A DNA stretch of 64,000 bases, taken from Pseudomonas sp. Tri1. GTDB lineage: Bacteria; Pseudomonadota; Gammaproteobacteria; Pseudomonadales; Pseudomonadaceae. Below, in pieces: positions 44,278 to 53,819 of this stretch. Numbering within the stretch: the first letter of the stretch is position 1; each line of letters starts with the position of its first letter. Location of the stretch: contig NZ_CP072913.1 in the NCBI RefSeq assembly GCF_017968885.1, positions 2,650,001-2,714,000 on the forward strand, read 5' to 3'. A model generated the notes under the pieces. The model did no database searches. It saw nothing but the letters and a program-made list of their open reading frames with translations, and was not told the DNA's origin. A program made the translations under genes and the position numbers.

Positions 44278-45084
44278 ATGCATAAGCCTCGCGTGTTGGT
44301 TGCCGCCTTATCCTTGGGATTCTGTGCTCAGTGGGCGGTTGCCGCGCCCGTTGTTCCGGAGCGCTTGCTCAAGGTCGATAAACTTGTCTACTGCTCGGGC
44401 ATGGATTCGCCACCCTTGGTGTCTTTCGATGAAGCGCAGAAACCCCGTGGCCTGACCGTCGACCTGGGCTTGGAAATCGCCAAGCGCCTGGGCGGCAAGA
44501 AGGTCGAGTGGCGGGTCATTCCCTTTTCCGGACTGCTCCCGGCCTTGCTGGCCAAGCAGTGCGACATGATCGTCGACCAGTTGTTTGACAAGCCCGAGCG
44601 CCGCGAGGTGATCGACATCGTCAACTACATGTATTCCAGCCAGGCGGTGGTGGTGCCCAAGGGCAATCCAAAGGGTCTCAAGACGCTGTCGGACCTGTCC
44701 GGGCACAAGGTCGCGGTGCTCAACGGTTCCACCATCAAGACCCTGCTCGACGCCGAGAACGAAACCCTGGCCAAGGCCGGCAAGCCTGCAATGAAACTGG
44801 TGGTCTACAACACCGACACCGATGCTTTCCAAGCCTTGCGCATCAGTCAGGTGGACGCCTACGGCACCACCGTGGAAACCGCCGGGTATTACGCTGCCAT
44901 GGCCCCCGACCTGTTTGAAGAAGGGGTCCCAGCCTTCAGCCGGATTCTCACTGGCCTGGGCATTCGCAAGGATGATCCGCAACTGACCACTGCGGTCCAG
45001 CAAGTGATCAGCGACATGCGCAGTGATGGCAGCTACAGCCAACTGCTCGGTAAATGGCATGTCGCCAGTGACACACTCGATTGA
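44278..45084 (+). CDS. Polar amino acid ABC transporter, substrate-binding protein
   Basis: A 268-residue periplasmic binding protein of the SBP_bac_3 family with a signal peptide (1-22, ending AVAAPV). LKVDKLVYCSGMDSPPLVSF, GLTVDLGLEIAKRLGGKKVEW and the MIVDQLFDKPERREVIDIV strand are typical. The usual ligand-binding Arg is in PERRE and the Asp in NTDTDAFQALRISQVDAYG. It should bind an amino acid, amide or small peptide. Permease and ATPase genes follow, 12 bases on and then 2 bases on, forming a complete importer. Confidence 0.88.
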   Translation: MHKPRVLVAALSLGFCAQWAVAAPVVPERLLKVDKLVYCSGMDSPPLVSFDEAQKPRGLTVDLGLEIAKRLGGKKVEWRVIPFSGLLPALLAKQCDMIVDQLFDKPERREVIDIVNYMYSSQAVVVPKGNPKGLKTLSDLSGHKVAVLNGSTIKTLLDAENETLAKAGKPAMKLVVYNTDTDAFQALRISQVDAYGTTVETAGYYAAMAPDLFEEGVPAFSRILTGLGIRKDDPQLTTAVQQVISDMRSDGSYSQLLGKWHVASDTLD

Positions 45085-45096
45085 GGTGAACCATCG

Positions 45097-45873
45097 ATGA
45101 ATTTCAATTGGGATGTGTTCTGGCAGTACCTGCTACAACCCAGTGGGGTCTACCTCACCGGGCTCTGGCTGACCTGCCTGATCAGCGTGCTGGCGATGCT
45201 GCTGGGCTGTGTGCTGGGGCTGGCCGCGGCGTTGCTGCGGTTGTCGCGTAACCCGTTGCTGAACCTGCCGGTGCGCTTTTACGTATGGCTGATGCGGGGC
45301 ACGCCGCTGCTGGTGCAAATCGTTTTTCTCTACACCGCACTGGCTGCCGGCGGGATTTTCCGCTTCGAAGACATTGACCTGTTCGGCCTGGTGATCCCCG
45401 GCAATATCCAGGCGGCGATCATTGCCTTGGGCCTCAACGAAGGCGCTTATATGGCCGAGATCATTCGGGCCGGCATCGGCGCGGTCGACAAGGGCCAATA
45501 CGAAGCCGGGCGTTCCCTGGGCATGACCTTCGCCAAGCTGATGCGCCGTGTCGTCCTGCCCCAGGCGTTCCGGGTCATCGTCCCGCCGCTGGGCAACGAA
45601 TTCAACGTGATGCTCAAGAACACCACGTTGGTCAGCGTGATCGGCGTACAGGAGCTGCTGCTCAGCACCCAAATGGTCACGTCGGCAACGTTCCGGGTGT
45701 TCGAGCTGTACCTGGTGGTGGCGATCTACTTCCTGTTGCTGACCACGTTGTGGGGCTTTTTCCAGCGCTGGCTGGAGGCCCGTTTCGGTCAATCGGACCG
45801 GCCCTCGTCACCACCGCCAGCGTCGACGCGGATGTTCGGTCGCAGCACCCTGAACCTGCTGAGGGCACGTTAA
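45097..45873 (+). CDS. Polar amino acid ABC transporter, permease
   Basis: A 258-residue HisM/GlnP-type inner-membrane permease with about five membrane segments. [19 protein letters not shown] and the coupling-helix EAA region [21 protein letters not shown], which docks onto the ATPase, are clear. A single permease gene implies a homodimer. It lies between the binding-protein and ATPase genes; the ATPase start follows two bases after its stop. The C-terminal 25 residues ([16 protein letters not shown]) are a Pro/Ser-rich cytosolic tail not usual for the family. Confidence 0.88.
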   Translation: MNFNWDVFWQYLLQPSGVYLTGLWLTCLISVLAMLLGCVLGLAAALLRLSRNPLLNLPVRFYVWLMRGTPLLVQIVFLYTALAAGGIFRFEDIDLFGLVIPGNIQAAIIALGLNEGAYMAEIIRAGIGAVDKGQYEAGRSLGMTFAKLMRRVVLPQAFRVIVPPLGNEFNVMLKNTTLVSVIGVQELLLSTQMVTSATFRVFELYLVVAIYFLLLTTLWGFFQRWLEARFGQSDRPSSPPPASTRMFGRSTLNLLRAR

Positions 45874-45875
45874 CC

Positions 45876-46655
45876 ATGGCGCACAAAAGCGAAGAGCTGA
45901 TCATCGAGGCCCTGGATGTGCACAAGTCTTTTGGCGAGCTGCAGATCCTCAAGGGTATATCCCTGCAAGTACGGCGTGGCGAAGTGGTGGTGCTGATTGG
46001 CGCTTCCGGTTCGGGCAAGACCACCTTTATCCGCTGCATCAATCTGCTGGAAGACATCCAGGGCGGGCGCATCCGCGTCAATGGCCGGGCCATGGGGTAT
46101 CGCGAGCGGGCTGACGGTAGCCTGGTGCGCGATTCGGAGCGCAACATCGCCCGCCAGCGCCGGGACATCGGCATGGTGTTTCAGCGCTTCAACCTGTTCC
46201 CCCACATGACGGCCCTGGAAAACATCATCGAGGCGCCGATCCAGGTGCTCGGCATACCTCGCGCCGCAGCGCTGGAACAGGCTCGCAAGCTGTTGGAGCG
46301 GGTCGGCCTGGCGGACAAGGCCAACCACTACCCCTCGATGCTCTCCGGCGGGCAACAACAGCGGGTGGCGATAGCCCGCGCCCTGGCGATGAAACCCCAG
46401 GCCATGTTGTTCGACGAGCCCACCAGCGCTCTCGATCCGGAAACCGTTGGCGAGGTGCTGCAAGTGATGAAAGCGTTGGCAGAGGAGGGCATGACCATGG
46501 TCGTAGTCACCCATGAAATGGGTTTTGCCCGCGAAGTGGCAGACCGTGTGGTGGTGCTGGACCAGGGTGAGCTCATCGAGCAAGGCCCGCCGGAGCAGAT
46601 CTTCAGTCACCCCACGCACCCTCGAACCCGGGCTTTTCTCAGCCGCGTGTTATGA
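45876..46655 (+). CDS. Polar amino acid ABC transporter, ATP-binding protein
   Basis: A 259-residue ATPase of the GlnQ/HisP group with Walker [11 protein letters not shown]-loop [13 protein letters not shown], signature [15 protein letters not shown], Walker [12 protein letters not shown] and the switch His in VTHEMGFAR. The ATG at 45876, right after the permease stop, begins the conserved region. It completes the importer. The insert around [18 protein letters not shown], before the Q-loop, is typical of the HisP/OccP-type members that use a basic or unusual amino acid. Confidence 0.92.
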   Translation: MAHKSEELIIEALDVHKSFGELQILKGISLQVRRGEVVVLIGASGSGKTTFIRCINLLEDIQGGRIRVNGRAMGYRERADGSLVRDSERNIARQRRDIGMVFQRFNLFPHMTALENIIEAPIQVLGIPRAAALEQARKLLERVGLADKANHYPSMLSGGQQQRVAIARALAMKPQAMLFDEPTSALDPETVGEVLQVMKALAEEGMTMVVVTHEMGFAREVADRVVVLDQGELIEQGPPEQIFSHPTHPRTRAFLSRVL

Positions 46656-46718
46656 CCTTTGCCAGGGTGTTCGCCCTAAGTCCTGCCAATGAATCCTTGT
46701 GTTGAAGAGCCTTTTGCC

Positions 46719-48329
46719 ATGCTGAAATTTTCTGCTCACGAGTACCCTTATCCGTCACAACGCCAAAGCGTTTTTGCCCGCCGGGGCATGGTCGCCGCTT
46801 CCCAGCCCCTGGCGGCCCAGGCAGGCATCGAGATCATGCAAAAGGGCGGCAACGCCATTGATGCCGCCATCGCCACGGCGGCGGCGCTGACGGTGGTCGA
46901 ACCCACTGGCTGCGGTATCGGTGGCGATGCTTTTGCCTTGGTCTGGTGCAAAGGCCAACTGCACGGCCTCAACGGCAATGGCCATGCACCGGCTGCCTTG
47001 AGTATCGAGGCGGTCAAGACGGCCGGTCATGAGCAGATGCCGCTCTATGGCTGGACGCCGGTGACGGTCCCGGGTTGTCCATCGGCCTGGGCCGAGTTGT
47101 CGCAACGTTTCGGCAAGCTGCCCTTTGCCGTGTTGCTGCAGCCGGCGATCAGCCTGGCGCGGGACGGTTTCGCGCTGTCGCCGGTGGTTGCCCATCAATG
47201 GCAGATCGCGCTGAACGAGTTCACGCCCCATCGTGATCAAGTCCTGAATGCCTGGTTCGAGACCTTTCTGATTGACGGGCGCGCGCCACGGGCTGGGGAG
47301 ATTTTTCGCAACCCGGCCCAGGCCCGCACCCTTGAAGAACTGGCCGCCACCCGCTGCGAAAGCCTGTATCGCGGCGCCCTGGCCGAGCGCCTGGATGCCC
47401 ACTCCCGGGCCAGCGGTGGCTACCTTCGCGCCACGGACCTGCAGGATTACCGCGCCCAATGGGTGGCGCCGATCCACATCAACTACCGAGGCGTCGATGT
47501 CTGGGAAATCCCACCGAGCGGGCAGGGCCTGGTGGCCTTGATGGCGCTGAAAATACTGGAAGGCTTCAACTTCGATCATCGCGACAGCCAGCAAACCTGG
47601 CATCGCCAACTGGAGGCCATGAAGCTGGCCTACAGCGACGGCCTGCACTACATCACCGACCCGTTGCACATGCGCGTGGCGGTGGCTGACCTGTTGAGCG
47701 ACGAGTACAGTGCCCGCCGTCGCGCCCAGATCAGCGAACAAGCGCGGGCGCCCAAGCCCGGTGATCCCCACGCCAGCGGCACGGTGTACCTGGCGACGGC
47801 GGACGGGGAAGGCAACATGGTCTCGTTCATCCAGAGCAACTACCATGGCTTTGGCTCCGGCGTGGTGCTGCCCGACAGCGGTATTGCCCTGCAGAATCGC
47901 GGGCAGGAGTTCAGCCTCGATTCGAGTCACGCCAATTGCCTGGCCCCGGGCAAGAAGACCTTCCATACCATCATCCCTGGCTTCCTCACCCAGAATGGCC
48001 AGGCCCTCGGCCCTTTCGGCGTGATGGGCGGCTATATGCAGCCTCAAGGCCACGTGCAGATGGTGATGAACCTGGTGGACTTCGGCCTGAACCCGCAAGC
48101 GGCCCTGGATGCTCCGCGCTGGCAATGGCTGGGCGAAATGAAAGTCGGGATCGAGCATGGCGCCTCCCGCGACCTGGCCAATGCCCTGGCGCGGCTAGGT
48201 CATGAGGTGCAGATCGCCAGCGACCTGACCGATTACGGGCGGGGTCAAATCATTCTGCGCGACCCGGTCAGCGGCGTGCTGTGTGGCGGTACCGAGCCCA
48301 GGGCGGATTCGCATATTGCAGTGTGGTAG
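46719..48329 (+). CDS. Gamma-glutamyltransferase family hydrolase, without signal peptide
   Basis: A 536-residue Ntn-hydrolase of the GGT family. The autoprocessing nucleophile is Thr355 in HASGTVYLATAD, so the chain should split into subunits of about 354 and 182 residues. GGNAIDAAIATAAAL, VPGCPSAW and the C-terminal GVMGGYMQPQGHVQM are typical. The start MLKFSAHEYPYP has no export signal, so it is likely cytosolic, unlike classical periplasmic GGT. Following the amino acid ABC importer by 63 bases, it could hydrolyse an imported gamma-glutamyl amide or peptide. It may alternatively be an acylase of the same family. An ATG 30 bases earlier lacks a ribosome site. Confidence 0.85.
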   Translation: MLKFSAHEYPYPSQRQSVFARRGMVAASQPLAAQAGIEIMQKGGNAIDAAIATAAALTVVEPTGCGIGGDAFALVWCKGQLHGLNGNGHAPAALSIEAVKTAGHEQMPLYGWTPVTVPGCPSAWAELSQRFGKLPFAVLLQPAISLARDGFALSPVVAHQWQIALNEFTPHRDQVLNAWFETFLIDGRAPRAGEIFRNPAQARTLEELAATRCESLYRGALAERLDAHSRASGGYLRATDLQDYRAQWVAPIHINYRGVDVWEIPPSGQGLVALMALKILEGFNFDHRDSQQTWHRQLEAMKLAYSDGLHYITDPLHMRVAVADLLSDEYSARRRAQISEQARAPKPGDPHASGTVYLATADGEGNMVSFIQSNYHGFGSGVVLPDSGIALQNRGQEFSLDSSHANCLAPGKKTFHTIIPGFLTQNGQALGPFGVMGGYMQPQGHVQMVMNLVDFGLNPQAALDAPRWQWLGEMKVGIEHGASRDLANALARLGHEVQIASDLTDYGRGQIILRDPVSGVLCGGTEPRADSHIAVW

Positions 48330-48631
48330 GCGCCTCTGGGTTGCGATTCCAGTGCCCGGAGAACCGATGACCGGGCCTTCGAGCCGGGTGTGATTGGCCT
48401 GACAGACTTGGTCGGCGAGAAAAATCGAATGAGCGGCCGTGGTTCCGCTCGACGCACACTGTCTGACGCTGGACAGTTGATCAACAGGGGTGTCTCTGTA
48501 CAGGCATGGTCACTGCCTGGATGATTATCTAACTAGCTGTAAATAAACGAATTATTTCTTGGCACGAATCGTGTGATAGAGCAGTGAGAGGCACCGGGAA
48601 GTGGTGCTGAATCTATCGAGCGGGAGTTACC
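48330..48631. other. Intergenic region with possible weak sigma-54 promoter
   Basis: These 302 bases hold no gene that I can support. At 48560-48575, TGGCACG-N4-GTGTG has a perfect -24 element but a GT instead of GC at -12, so sigma-54 use is only possible. CAGGCA and TGCCTG form a small inverted repeat near 48500-48520. The first gene of the sulfur operon starts 57 bases after the putative promoter. Confidence 0.35.
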
Positions 48632-50059
48632 ATGCCACGGGAAATTCGTTTGAATGCCTTCGAGATGAACTGCGTCGGTCATCAGTCGCCTGGTCTCTGG
48701 AGGCATCCCAAAGATCGCGCCTGGCAGTACAAGGACCTGGACTACTGGACCGACCTGGCCAAGCTGCTGGAGCGCGGCAAGTTCGACGGTATCTTCATTG
48801 CCGATGTGATCGGTATCTACGACGTGCTCGGCGGCAACGGCGATGCCGCCATCCGTCAGGCCACCCAGGTGCCAGTCAACGACCCATTGGCGTTGATCAC
48901 GCCGATGGCGCTGGTGACCGAACACCTGGGCTTCGGCCTCACCGCTTCGCTGACCTTTGAACATCCATATCCTTTCGCCCGTCGCCTGTCGACCTTGGAC
49001 CACCTGACCAAGGGGCGCATCGGCTGGAACATCGTCACTTCCTACCTCGACAGCGGAGCGCGCAATCTCGGGCAAAAAGCCCTGAGTGACCACGATGCGC
49101 GCTACGACTACGCCGATGAATACCTGGAGGTGCTCTACAAGTTGTTCGAAGGCAGCTGGGAGGAGGGCGCGGTGGTGCGCGACCGTGAGCGCGGGATTTT
49201 CAGCGACCCGAGCAAGGTCCATGAGATCCGTCATCAGGGCAAGCACTTCCAGGTACCGGGCATTCACCTCTGCGAACCCTCGCCGCAACGCACGCCGGTG
49301 CTCTATCAAGCGGGGGCGTCGAGTCGTGGCAAGGATTTCGCCGCCGGGCATGCCGAATGCGTGTTTGTCGCTGCACCGTCCAAGGTGATTCTGAAGAAGA
49401 CCGTGGCTGATATCCGCCGCCGCGCCGCCGAGGCGGGGCGTGATCCGCGCAAGGTGCTGATTTTCAATCTGCAGACGGTGATCGTCGACGAGACCGACGC
49501 CAAGGCGCAGGCCAAGTGGCGAGAGCTGAAGTCCTACAGCAGCTATGAGGGCGCGCTGGCGCTGATTTCCGGCTGGACCGGCATCGACTTCGGCCAGTAC
49601 CGGCCCGACCAGGTGCTCAAGCACATCCATACCAACGCCATTCAGTCGGCCGTGGAGACCTTCTCCACCGCCGACCCGGACAAGCAGTGGACGGTACAGG
49701 AACTGGCCGACTGGGTCGGCATCGGCGGCTTCGGCCCGTTGATTGTCGGCAGTGCGCAAACCGTGGCCGATGAATTGCAGGGCTGGGTGGAGGAAACCGA
49801 CGTGGACGGTTTCAACCTGGCCTATGCCCTGGCCCATGAAACCTTTCGCGATGTGGTCGAACTGCTGGTGCCCGAGTTGCAGAAGCGCGGTGCGTACAAG
49901 ACCGAGTATCGCCCAGGCACCTTGCGCGACAAGTTGTTCGGCGACGGTCCACGGCTACCCGCCAACCATCCCGGCGCGGGCTATCGGGACCTGAGCCGCC
50001 AGGCCGAGCGTGCCAACCTTGCCGAGCCGGCCTTGGCTGGCGGGGGAGTAGCCGTATGA
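48632..50059 (+). CDS. FMNH2-dependent monooxygenase, NtaA/SnaA/DszA family
   Basis: A 475-residue luciferase-like flavin monooxygenase. The family features are the start IRLNAFEMNC, DGIFIADVIGIYDVLGG, SLTFEHPYPFARRLSTLDHL, RIGWNIVTSYLDSGARNLG and PVLYQAGASSRGKDFAA. Members such as DszA and NtaA need a separate reductase to supply FMNH2 and act on sulfones or on N-substituted compounds. It overlaps the next gene by ATGA and heads the transporter operon. MsuE at the right edge of the window could supply the flavin. The neighbouring Sfn/Msu genes suggest a sulfone or sulfonate substrate. Confidence 0.88.
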   Translation: MPREIRLNAFEMNCVGHQSPGLWRHPKDRAWQYKDLDYWTDLAKLLERGKFDGIFIADVIGIYDVLGGNGDAAIRQATQVPVNDPLALITPMALVTEHLGFGLTASLTFEHPYPFARRLSTLDHLTKGRIGWNIVTSYLDSGARNLGQKALSDHDARYDYADEYLEVLYKLFEGSWEEGAVVRDRERGIFSDPSKVHEIRHQGKHFQVPGIHLCEPSPQRTPVLYQAGASSRGKDFAAGHAECVFVAAPSKVILKKTVADIRRRAAEAGRDPRKVLIFNLQTVIVDETDAKAQAKWRELKSYSSYEGALALISGWTGIDFGQYRPDQVLKHIHTNAIQSAVETFSTADPDKQWTVQELADWVGIGGFGPLIVGSAQTVADELQGWVEETDVDGFNLAYALAHETFRDVVELLVPELQKRGAYKTEYRPGTLRDKLFGDGPRLPANHPGAGYRDLSRQAERANLAEPALAGGGVAV

Positions 50060-51027
50060 GCGTCTACGAACTCAATGCTTCACCGCCCGAGCTGGTGGCC
50101 GACGACGCCCTGGGGGCATTGCAGCGCTGGGCCAGGGAGCGCCCGACGCAGATCGCCCTGCGCCATCGGCGCCTCGGCCTCTGGAAGGCCTGGCGTTGGA
50201 TCGATGTGCAGCGCGAGGTCGAGCGTGTTTGCGATGGTTTGCGCCAGCAGGGCTTTGTCCCTGGCGCGCGACTGGCGCTCAGTGGTGCCTTCGAGCCGAG
50301 CCTGCTGATTCTGGCGCTGGCCGCCCGCCAGCTTGGCGGACACAGCGTGGTGATCGGCCGCGACAGCCGTGGCGAGGACCTGCAGCGCCAGTTGCGCCTG
50401 GCCCGCCCGGCGTTCGCCTTCGTCCAGCGTCGCGAAAGTGTCTCGCACTGGCTGCACAGCGGCCTCGACGAGCAGTGGCCGCTGCGCCTGTACTCGGCCC
50501 AGGCCAATGCCACGAGCAGTGGCCTGTGGCAGGTGCAGTCGCTGTCGGAACTGTTTGTCGGTGGGGCACCGACGACGCAGCGTCAGGGTTGGACGCAGGT
50601 CGCCGGAGATGAGGTGGTGTGGGTCGATGAAGGCACCGAATGGCGCGACGGCCTGGCCCACTTGTTCAGTCGCTGGCTGCAGCGTGGCGAAGCCCTGGCG
50701 TTTCCGGAAACCCGCGAGTCGGCCAGCCGTGATCGGCGCGAGATCGCCCCGACCGCCTTGCTGCTGTCGGCTGCGCGAGTCGAATCGCTGGCGGCGGAAA
50801 TCGAAGCTCGCCTGCCACTTCCAGGCAGTTGGCGACGCCGCCTGTGCGAGTGGACCCTGGATGATCCGCGGCGTGGCCTGCGACGCTGGCTCAAGGCGCG
50901 GGTGCGGCACCTGCTGGGCTTTGAGCGGCTGCGCCGGATCGAGGTGCCGAGCGTTCCCGCAGACGCGGTGCTGCATGGCCCGGCGCGTCAATCGTGGTTG
51001 CAAGAGTACCTGGAGCGCGCGGCATGA
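50056..51027 (+). CDS. Shortened AMP-binding (acyl-CoA synthetase) homologue
   Basis: A 323-residue protein whose first 120 residues look like the start of an AMP-dependent acyl-CoA synthetase (WARERPTQIALRHRR, KAWRWIDVQREVERVCDGLR, PSLLILALAARQLGG). The ATP-binding loop (S/T-S-G-T-T-G-x-P-K-G), the adenylate motif and the C-terminal lid are absent. A late segment (RRRLCEWTLDDPRRGLRRWL, KARVRHLLGF) matches the middle linker of long-chain synthetases, so the centre and end have been lost. The frame is intact and coupled at both ends (ATGA overlaps at 50056 and 51024), which argues for retention as a protein. Adenylation looks impossible. Confidence 0.7.
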   Translation: MSVYELNASPPELVADDALGALQRWARERPTQIALRHRRLGLWKAWRWIDVQREVERVCDGLRQQGFVPGARLALSGAFEPSLLILALAARQLGGHSVVIGRDSRGEDLQRQLRLARPAFAFVQRRESVSHWLHSGLDEQWPLRLYSAQANATSSGLWQVQSLSELFVGGAPTTQRQGWTQVAGDEVVWVDEGTEWRDGLAHLFSRWLQRGEALAFPETRESASRDRREIAPTALLLSAARVESLAAEIEARLPLPGSWRRRLCEWTLDDPRRGLRRWLKARVRHLLGFERLRRIEVPSVPADAVLHGPARQSWLQEYLERAA

Positions 51028-51794
51028 GTGCGCTGCTGGAGGTGCGCAACGTGTCGCTGTCGTTCAGGGGCGTGAAAGCGATTTCCGATCTCTCGTTCAG
51101 CGTAAAGCTTGGCGAGATCTGCGCGCTGATCGGGCCGAACGGCGCGGGCAAGAGTTCGCTGCTGAACATCCTCAACGGCGTCTACCGGGCCGATGCCGGC
51201 CAGTTGTTCTTCGCCGCCGAGCCGTTGCGCCGCCCGCATCCGCTGAAGGCGGCGCGGCTCGGTATCGGCCGGACATTCCAGAACAACGCGCTGTTCAAGA
51301 AAATGAGCGTGGTGGACAACCTGCTCACCGGCCTGTCGCGCTTCCAGCGGACGTTTTTTCTCGAACAGGCTTTAGGCCTGCCGCGCGCGCGGCGTGAGGC
51401 ACGCGCTTTCGCCGAGCGTGCCGAGCGGGTGCTGGAGTTCCTCGAATTGCAAGCCTGGCGCGACGTCGCTGTGGGCAGCCTGGCCTACGGCTTGCAGAAG
51501 CGCGTGGAGCTGGGCCGGGCGTTGATCGCGCAGCCGACCCTGCTATTGCTCGACGAACCGATGGCCGGCATGAACGCCGAGGAGAAACAGGAGATGAGCC
51601 GTTTCATCGCCGATATCAATCGCGACCTCGGCACCACAGTGATTCTCATCGAACACGACATCCAGGTGGTCATGGGCCTGTCCAGCCATGTGGTGGTGCT
51701 GGACTATGGACGCAAGGTCGGCGATGGCACGCCGGCCGAAGTCCAGGCCAATCCCGAGGTGATCGCCGCTTACCTGGGGACGCCGCACTCATGA
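51024..51794 (+). CDS. Branched-chain-type ABC transporter, ATP-binding protein (LivG-like)
   Basis: A 256-residue ATPase with Walker A GPNGAGKSS, Walker B LLLLDEPMAGMN, switch His in LIEHDIQVVM and the LivG-type end GTPAEVQANPEVIAAYLG. The signature reads AYGLQKRVELGRALI, with Leu where most members have Gln, a mild change also seen in other urea/amide-type systems. The start overlaps the synthetase-like stop, and the gene end overlaps livH by four bases. It pairs with the LivF-like ATPase at 56622. The cargo is probably the organosulfur substrate of the operon and not a branched-chain amino acid. Confidence 0.9.
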   Translation: MSALLEVRNVSLSFRGVKAISDLSFSVKLGEICALIGPNGAGKSSLLNILNGVYRADAGQLFFAAEPLRRPHPLKAARLGIGRTFQNNALFKKMSVVDNLLTGLSRFQRTFFLEQALGLPRARREARAFAERAERVLEFLELQAWRDVAVGSLAYGLQKRVELGRALIAQPTLLLLDEPMAGMNAEEKQEMSRFIADINRDLGTTVILIEHDIQVVMGLSSHVVVLDYGRKVGDGTPAEVQANPEVIAAYLGTPHS

Positions 51795-52672
51795 ACTTCT
51801 TCCTGGAAACCCTGATCGGCGGGCTGTTGGCTGGCACCATGTATTCATTGGTGGCCATCGGCTTCGTGCTGATCTACAAGGCCAGCGGCGTGTTCAACTT
51901 CGCTCAGGGCGCCATGTTGCTGTTCGCCGCTCTGACCTTCGTCAGCCTGCACGAACAGGGCGTCCCCTTCGCCCTGGCATTGGCCCTGACAGTGCTGGTG
52001 ATGATCGTTGGCGCACTGCTGATCGAGCGCCTGGTGCTGCGGCCGTTGGTCAATCGCTCGCAGATTACCCTGTTCATGGCCACCCTCGGCCTGTCATTCG
52101 TCATCGAAGGCTTGGCCCAAGGACTGATGGGCGCTCAGGTGCGTGCGTTGGACCTGGGTATCGAGGACGTCCCGTTGTTCATCGGTGAGATCATGATCAG
52201 TCAGTTCGACCTGATCGCTGCCGGGGTGTCTGCGCTGCTGGTGGCGGTGCTGGCCTTGCTGTTCAACAAGACCCGTATCGGTGTTGCCCTGCGCGCGGTG
52301 GCCGACGATACCCGTGCGGCGCTGTCACTGGGTATCAACCTTAACCGTATCTGGCAGATCGTCTGGGCTGTGGCCGGGGTGGTCGGGCTGGTTGCCGGGC
52401 TGCTCTGGGGCGCGCGCCAGGGCGTGCAGTTCTCGCTTTCGCTGGTTGTGCTCAAGGCGTTGCCGGTGTTGATCATCGGCGGTTTCACCTCGATTGGCGG
52501 GGCCATCGTTGGCGGGCTGATCGTCGGTGCTGCGGAGAATCTCGCCGAGGCCTATATCGGTCCGCTGATCGGCGGTGGCATTACGCCCTGGTTCGCTTAT
52601 TTCCTCGCCCTGATTTTCCTCTACATCCGTCCGGCCGGCCTGTTCGGCGACCGGACCATCGAACGGGTATGA
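51791..52672 (+). CDS. Branched-chain-type ABC transporter, permease (LivH-like)
   Basis: A 293-residue inner-membrane permease with about eight membrane segments. FLETLIGGLLAGTMYSLVAIG at the start, GVALRAVADDTRAALSLGIN (the EAA-type loop that contacts the ATPase) and IIGGFTSIGGAIVGGLIVG near the end are typical of LivH. It forms the channel with the LivM-like protein encoded four bases downstream. Its start lies inside the livG-like stop, so the two are translationally coupled. Confidence 0.92.
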   Translation: MNFFLETLIGGLLAGTMYSLVAIGFVLIYKASGVFNFAQGAMLLFAALTFVSLHEQGVPFALALALTVLVMIVGALLIERLVLRPLVNRSQITLFMATLGLSFVIEGLAQGLMGAQVRALDLGIEDVPLFIGEIMISQFDLIAAGVSALLVAVLALLFNKTRIGVALRAVADDTRAALSLGINLNRIWQIVWAVAGVVGLVAGLLWGARQGVQFSLSLVVLKALPVLIIGGFTSIGGAIVGGLIVGAAENLAEAYIGPLIGGGITPWFAYFLALIFLYIRPAGLFGDRTIERV

Positions 52673-52676
52673 CGCC

Positions 52677-53741
52677 ATGACCGCTATTGTTCCGCGCCTG
52701 AGTGCCAGCTTCGATGAAGCGCCGTTGACCCTGGTGCGTCGGCGCTGGTCGCCGGGCCTGCTGTTGCTATTGCTGGTGGCCTTTGTCGGGCTGCCCTGGT
52801 TGGGCAACGACTATTGGCTCAACGCCATCCTGATTCCTTTCCTGGTGCTGTCGCTGGCCGGCCTCGGTCTGAACCTGCTGACCGGCTACGCCGGGCAGAC
52901 ATCGGTAGGCGCCGCCGGCTTCATGGCGGTGGGCGCCTTTGCCACCTACGGCCTGCTGCTGCGCGTGCCGGGATTGTCGTTACCGCTGGCACTGCTCGGT
53001 GGCGGCCTGATCGCCGGGCTGGTGGGACTACTGTTTGGCATCCCCAGTTCGCGGATCAAGGGCTTCTACCTGATGGTCACTACGCTCGCCGCGCAGTTCT
53101 TCCTGGAGTGGGTGTTCGCCAAGTTTCCCTGGTTCTACAACTACGCCTCGTCCGGCACCATCAGCGCACCGCACCTGGAACTGTTCGGCCACAACCTGAC
53201 CACCCCACTGGGTCGCTACCTGTTGACCCTGGCCTGCGTAGTGCTGTTGACCTGGGTGGCGGTCAACCTGGTGCGCAGCCAGGTCGGTCGCAACTGGATG
53301 GCGATCCGCGACATGGATACCGCTGCCGCGGTGATCGGCATTCCTGTGGAGCGCTACAAGCGCCTGGCCTTCGCTGTCAGTTCCTTTTACCTGGGAATCG
53401 CCGGGGCACTCTGGGCCTTCGCCTACCTGGGTACGGCCAGTGCCGGCAGTTTCGATATCAACCGTTCGTTCCAGATTCTGTTCATCATCATTATCGGTGG
53501 CATGGGCAGTATCGCCGGCAGCTTCATCGGCGCCGCCTTCATCAGCCTCACGCCGATCCTGCTCAGTCATGCCGGGCAATGGTTGTTCAACGGCAATGTC
53601 GACGCCGGGCAACTGCAGAACCTGCAGAAGGTGCTTTTCGGCGGCCTGATCATCTGGTTCCTGATCAAGGAGCCGGAGGGGCTGGTACGCCTGCTCGGCG
53701 ACCTGCGCGAACGTTTCCGGGTCTGGCCGCTGCGGTTCTGA
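52677..53741 (+). CDS. Branched-chain-type ABC transporter, permease (LivM-like)
   Basis: A 354-residue permease with about nine membrane segments. LGLNLLTGYAGQTSVGAAGF is the LivM signature, NWMAIRDMDTAAAVIGI and ERYKRLAFAVSSFYLGIAGA form the ATPase-contact region, and IIIIGGMGSIAGSFIGAAF lies near the end. The first 35 residues form a cytosolic extension. It partners the LivH-like permease. After its stop is a 78-base gap with GGAAA-N5-TTTCC symmetry around a very strong GGAGG, then the first binding-protein gene. Confidence 0.92.
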   Translation: MTAIVPRLSASFDEAPLTLVRRRWSPGLLLLLLVAFVGLPWLGNDYWLNAILIPFLVLSLAGLGLNLLTGYAGQTSVGAAGFMAVGAFATYGLLLRVPGLSLPLALLGGGLIAGLVGLLFGIPSSRIKGFYLMVTTLAAQFFLEWVFAKFPWFYNYASSGTISAPHLELFGHNLTTPLGRYLLTLACVVLLTWVAVNLVRSQVGRNWMAIRDMDTAAAVIGIPVERYKRLAFAVSSFYLGIAGALWAFAYLGTASAGSFDINRSFQILFIIIIGGMGSIAGSFIGAAFISLTPILLSHAGQWLFNGNVDAGQLQNLQKVLFGGLIIWFLIKEPEGLVRLLGDLRERFRVWPLRF

Positions 53742-53819
53742 GCGCCGACCCACGACTCGACTGACCTTGACCCGACCCAGGGAAAGGAGGTTTCCAACAC
53801 TCCACAAGAAGTACAGACC

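Noticed and set aside
46755..48158. A 467-codon minus-strand frame opposite the gamma-glutamyltransferase homologue
   Set aside because: The plus-strand frame has the catalytic Thr and family motifs. The antisense frame has none and no ribosome site that stands out.
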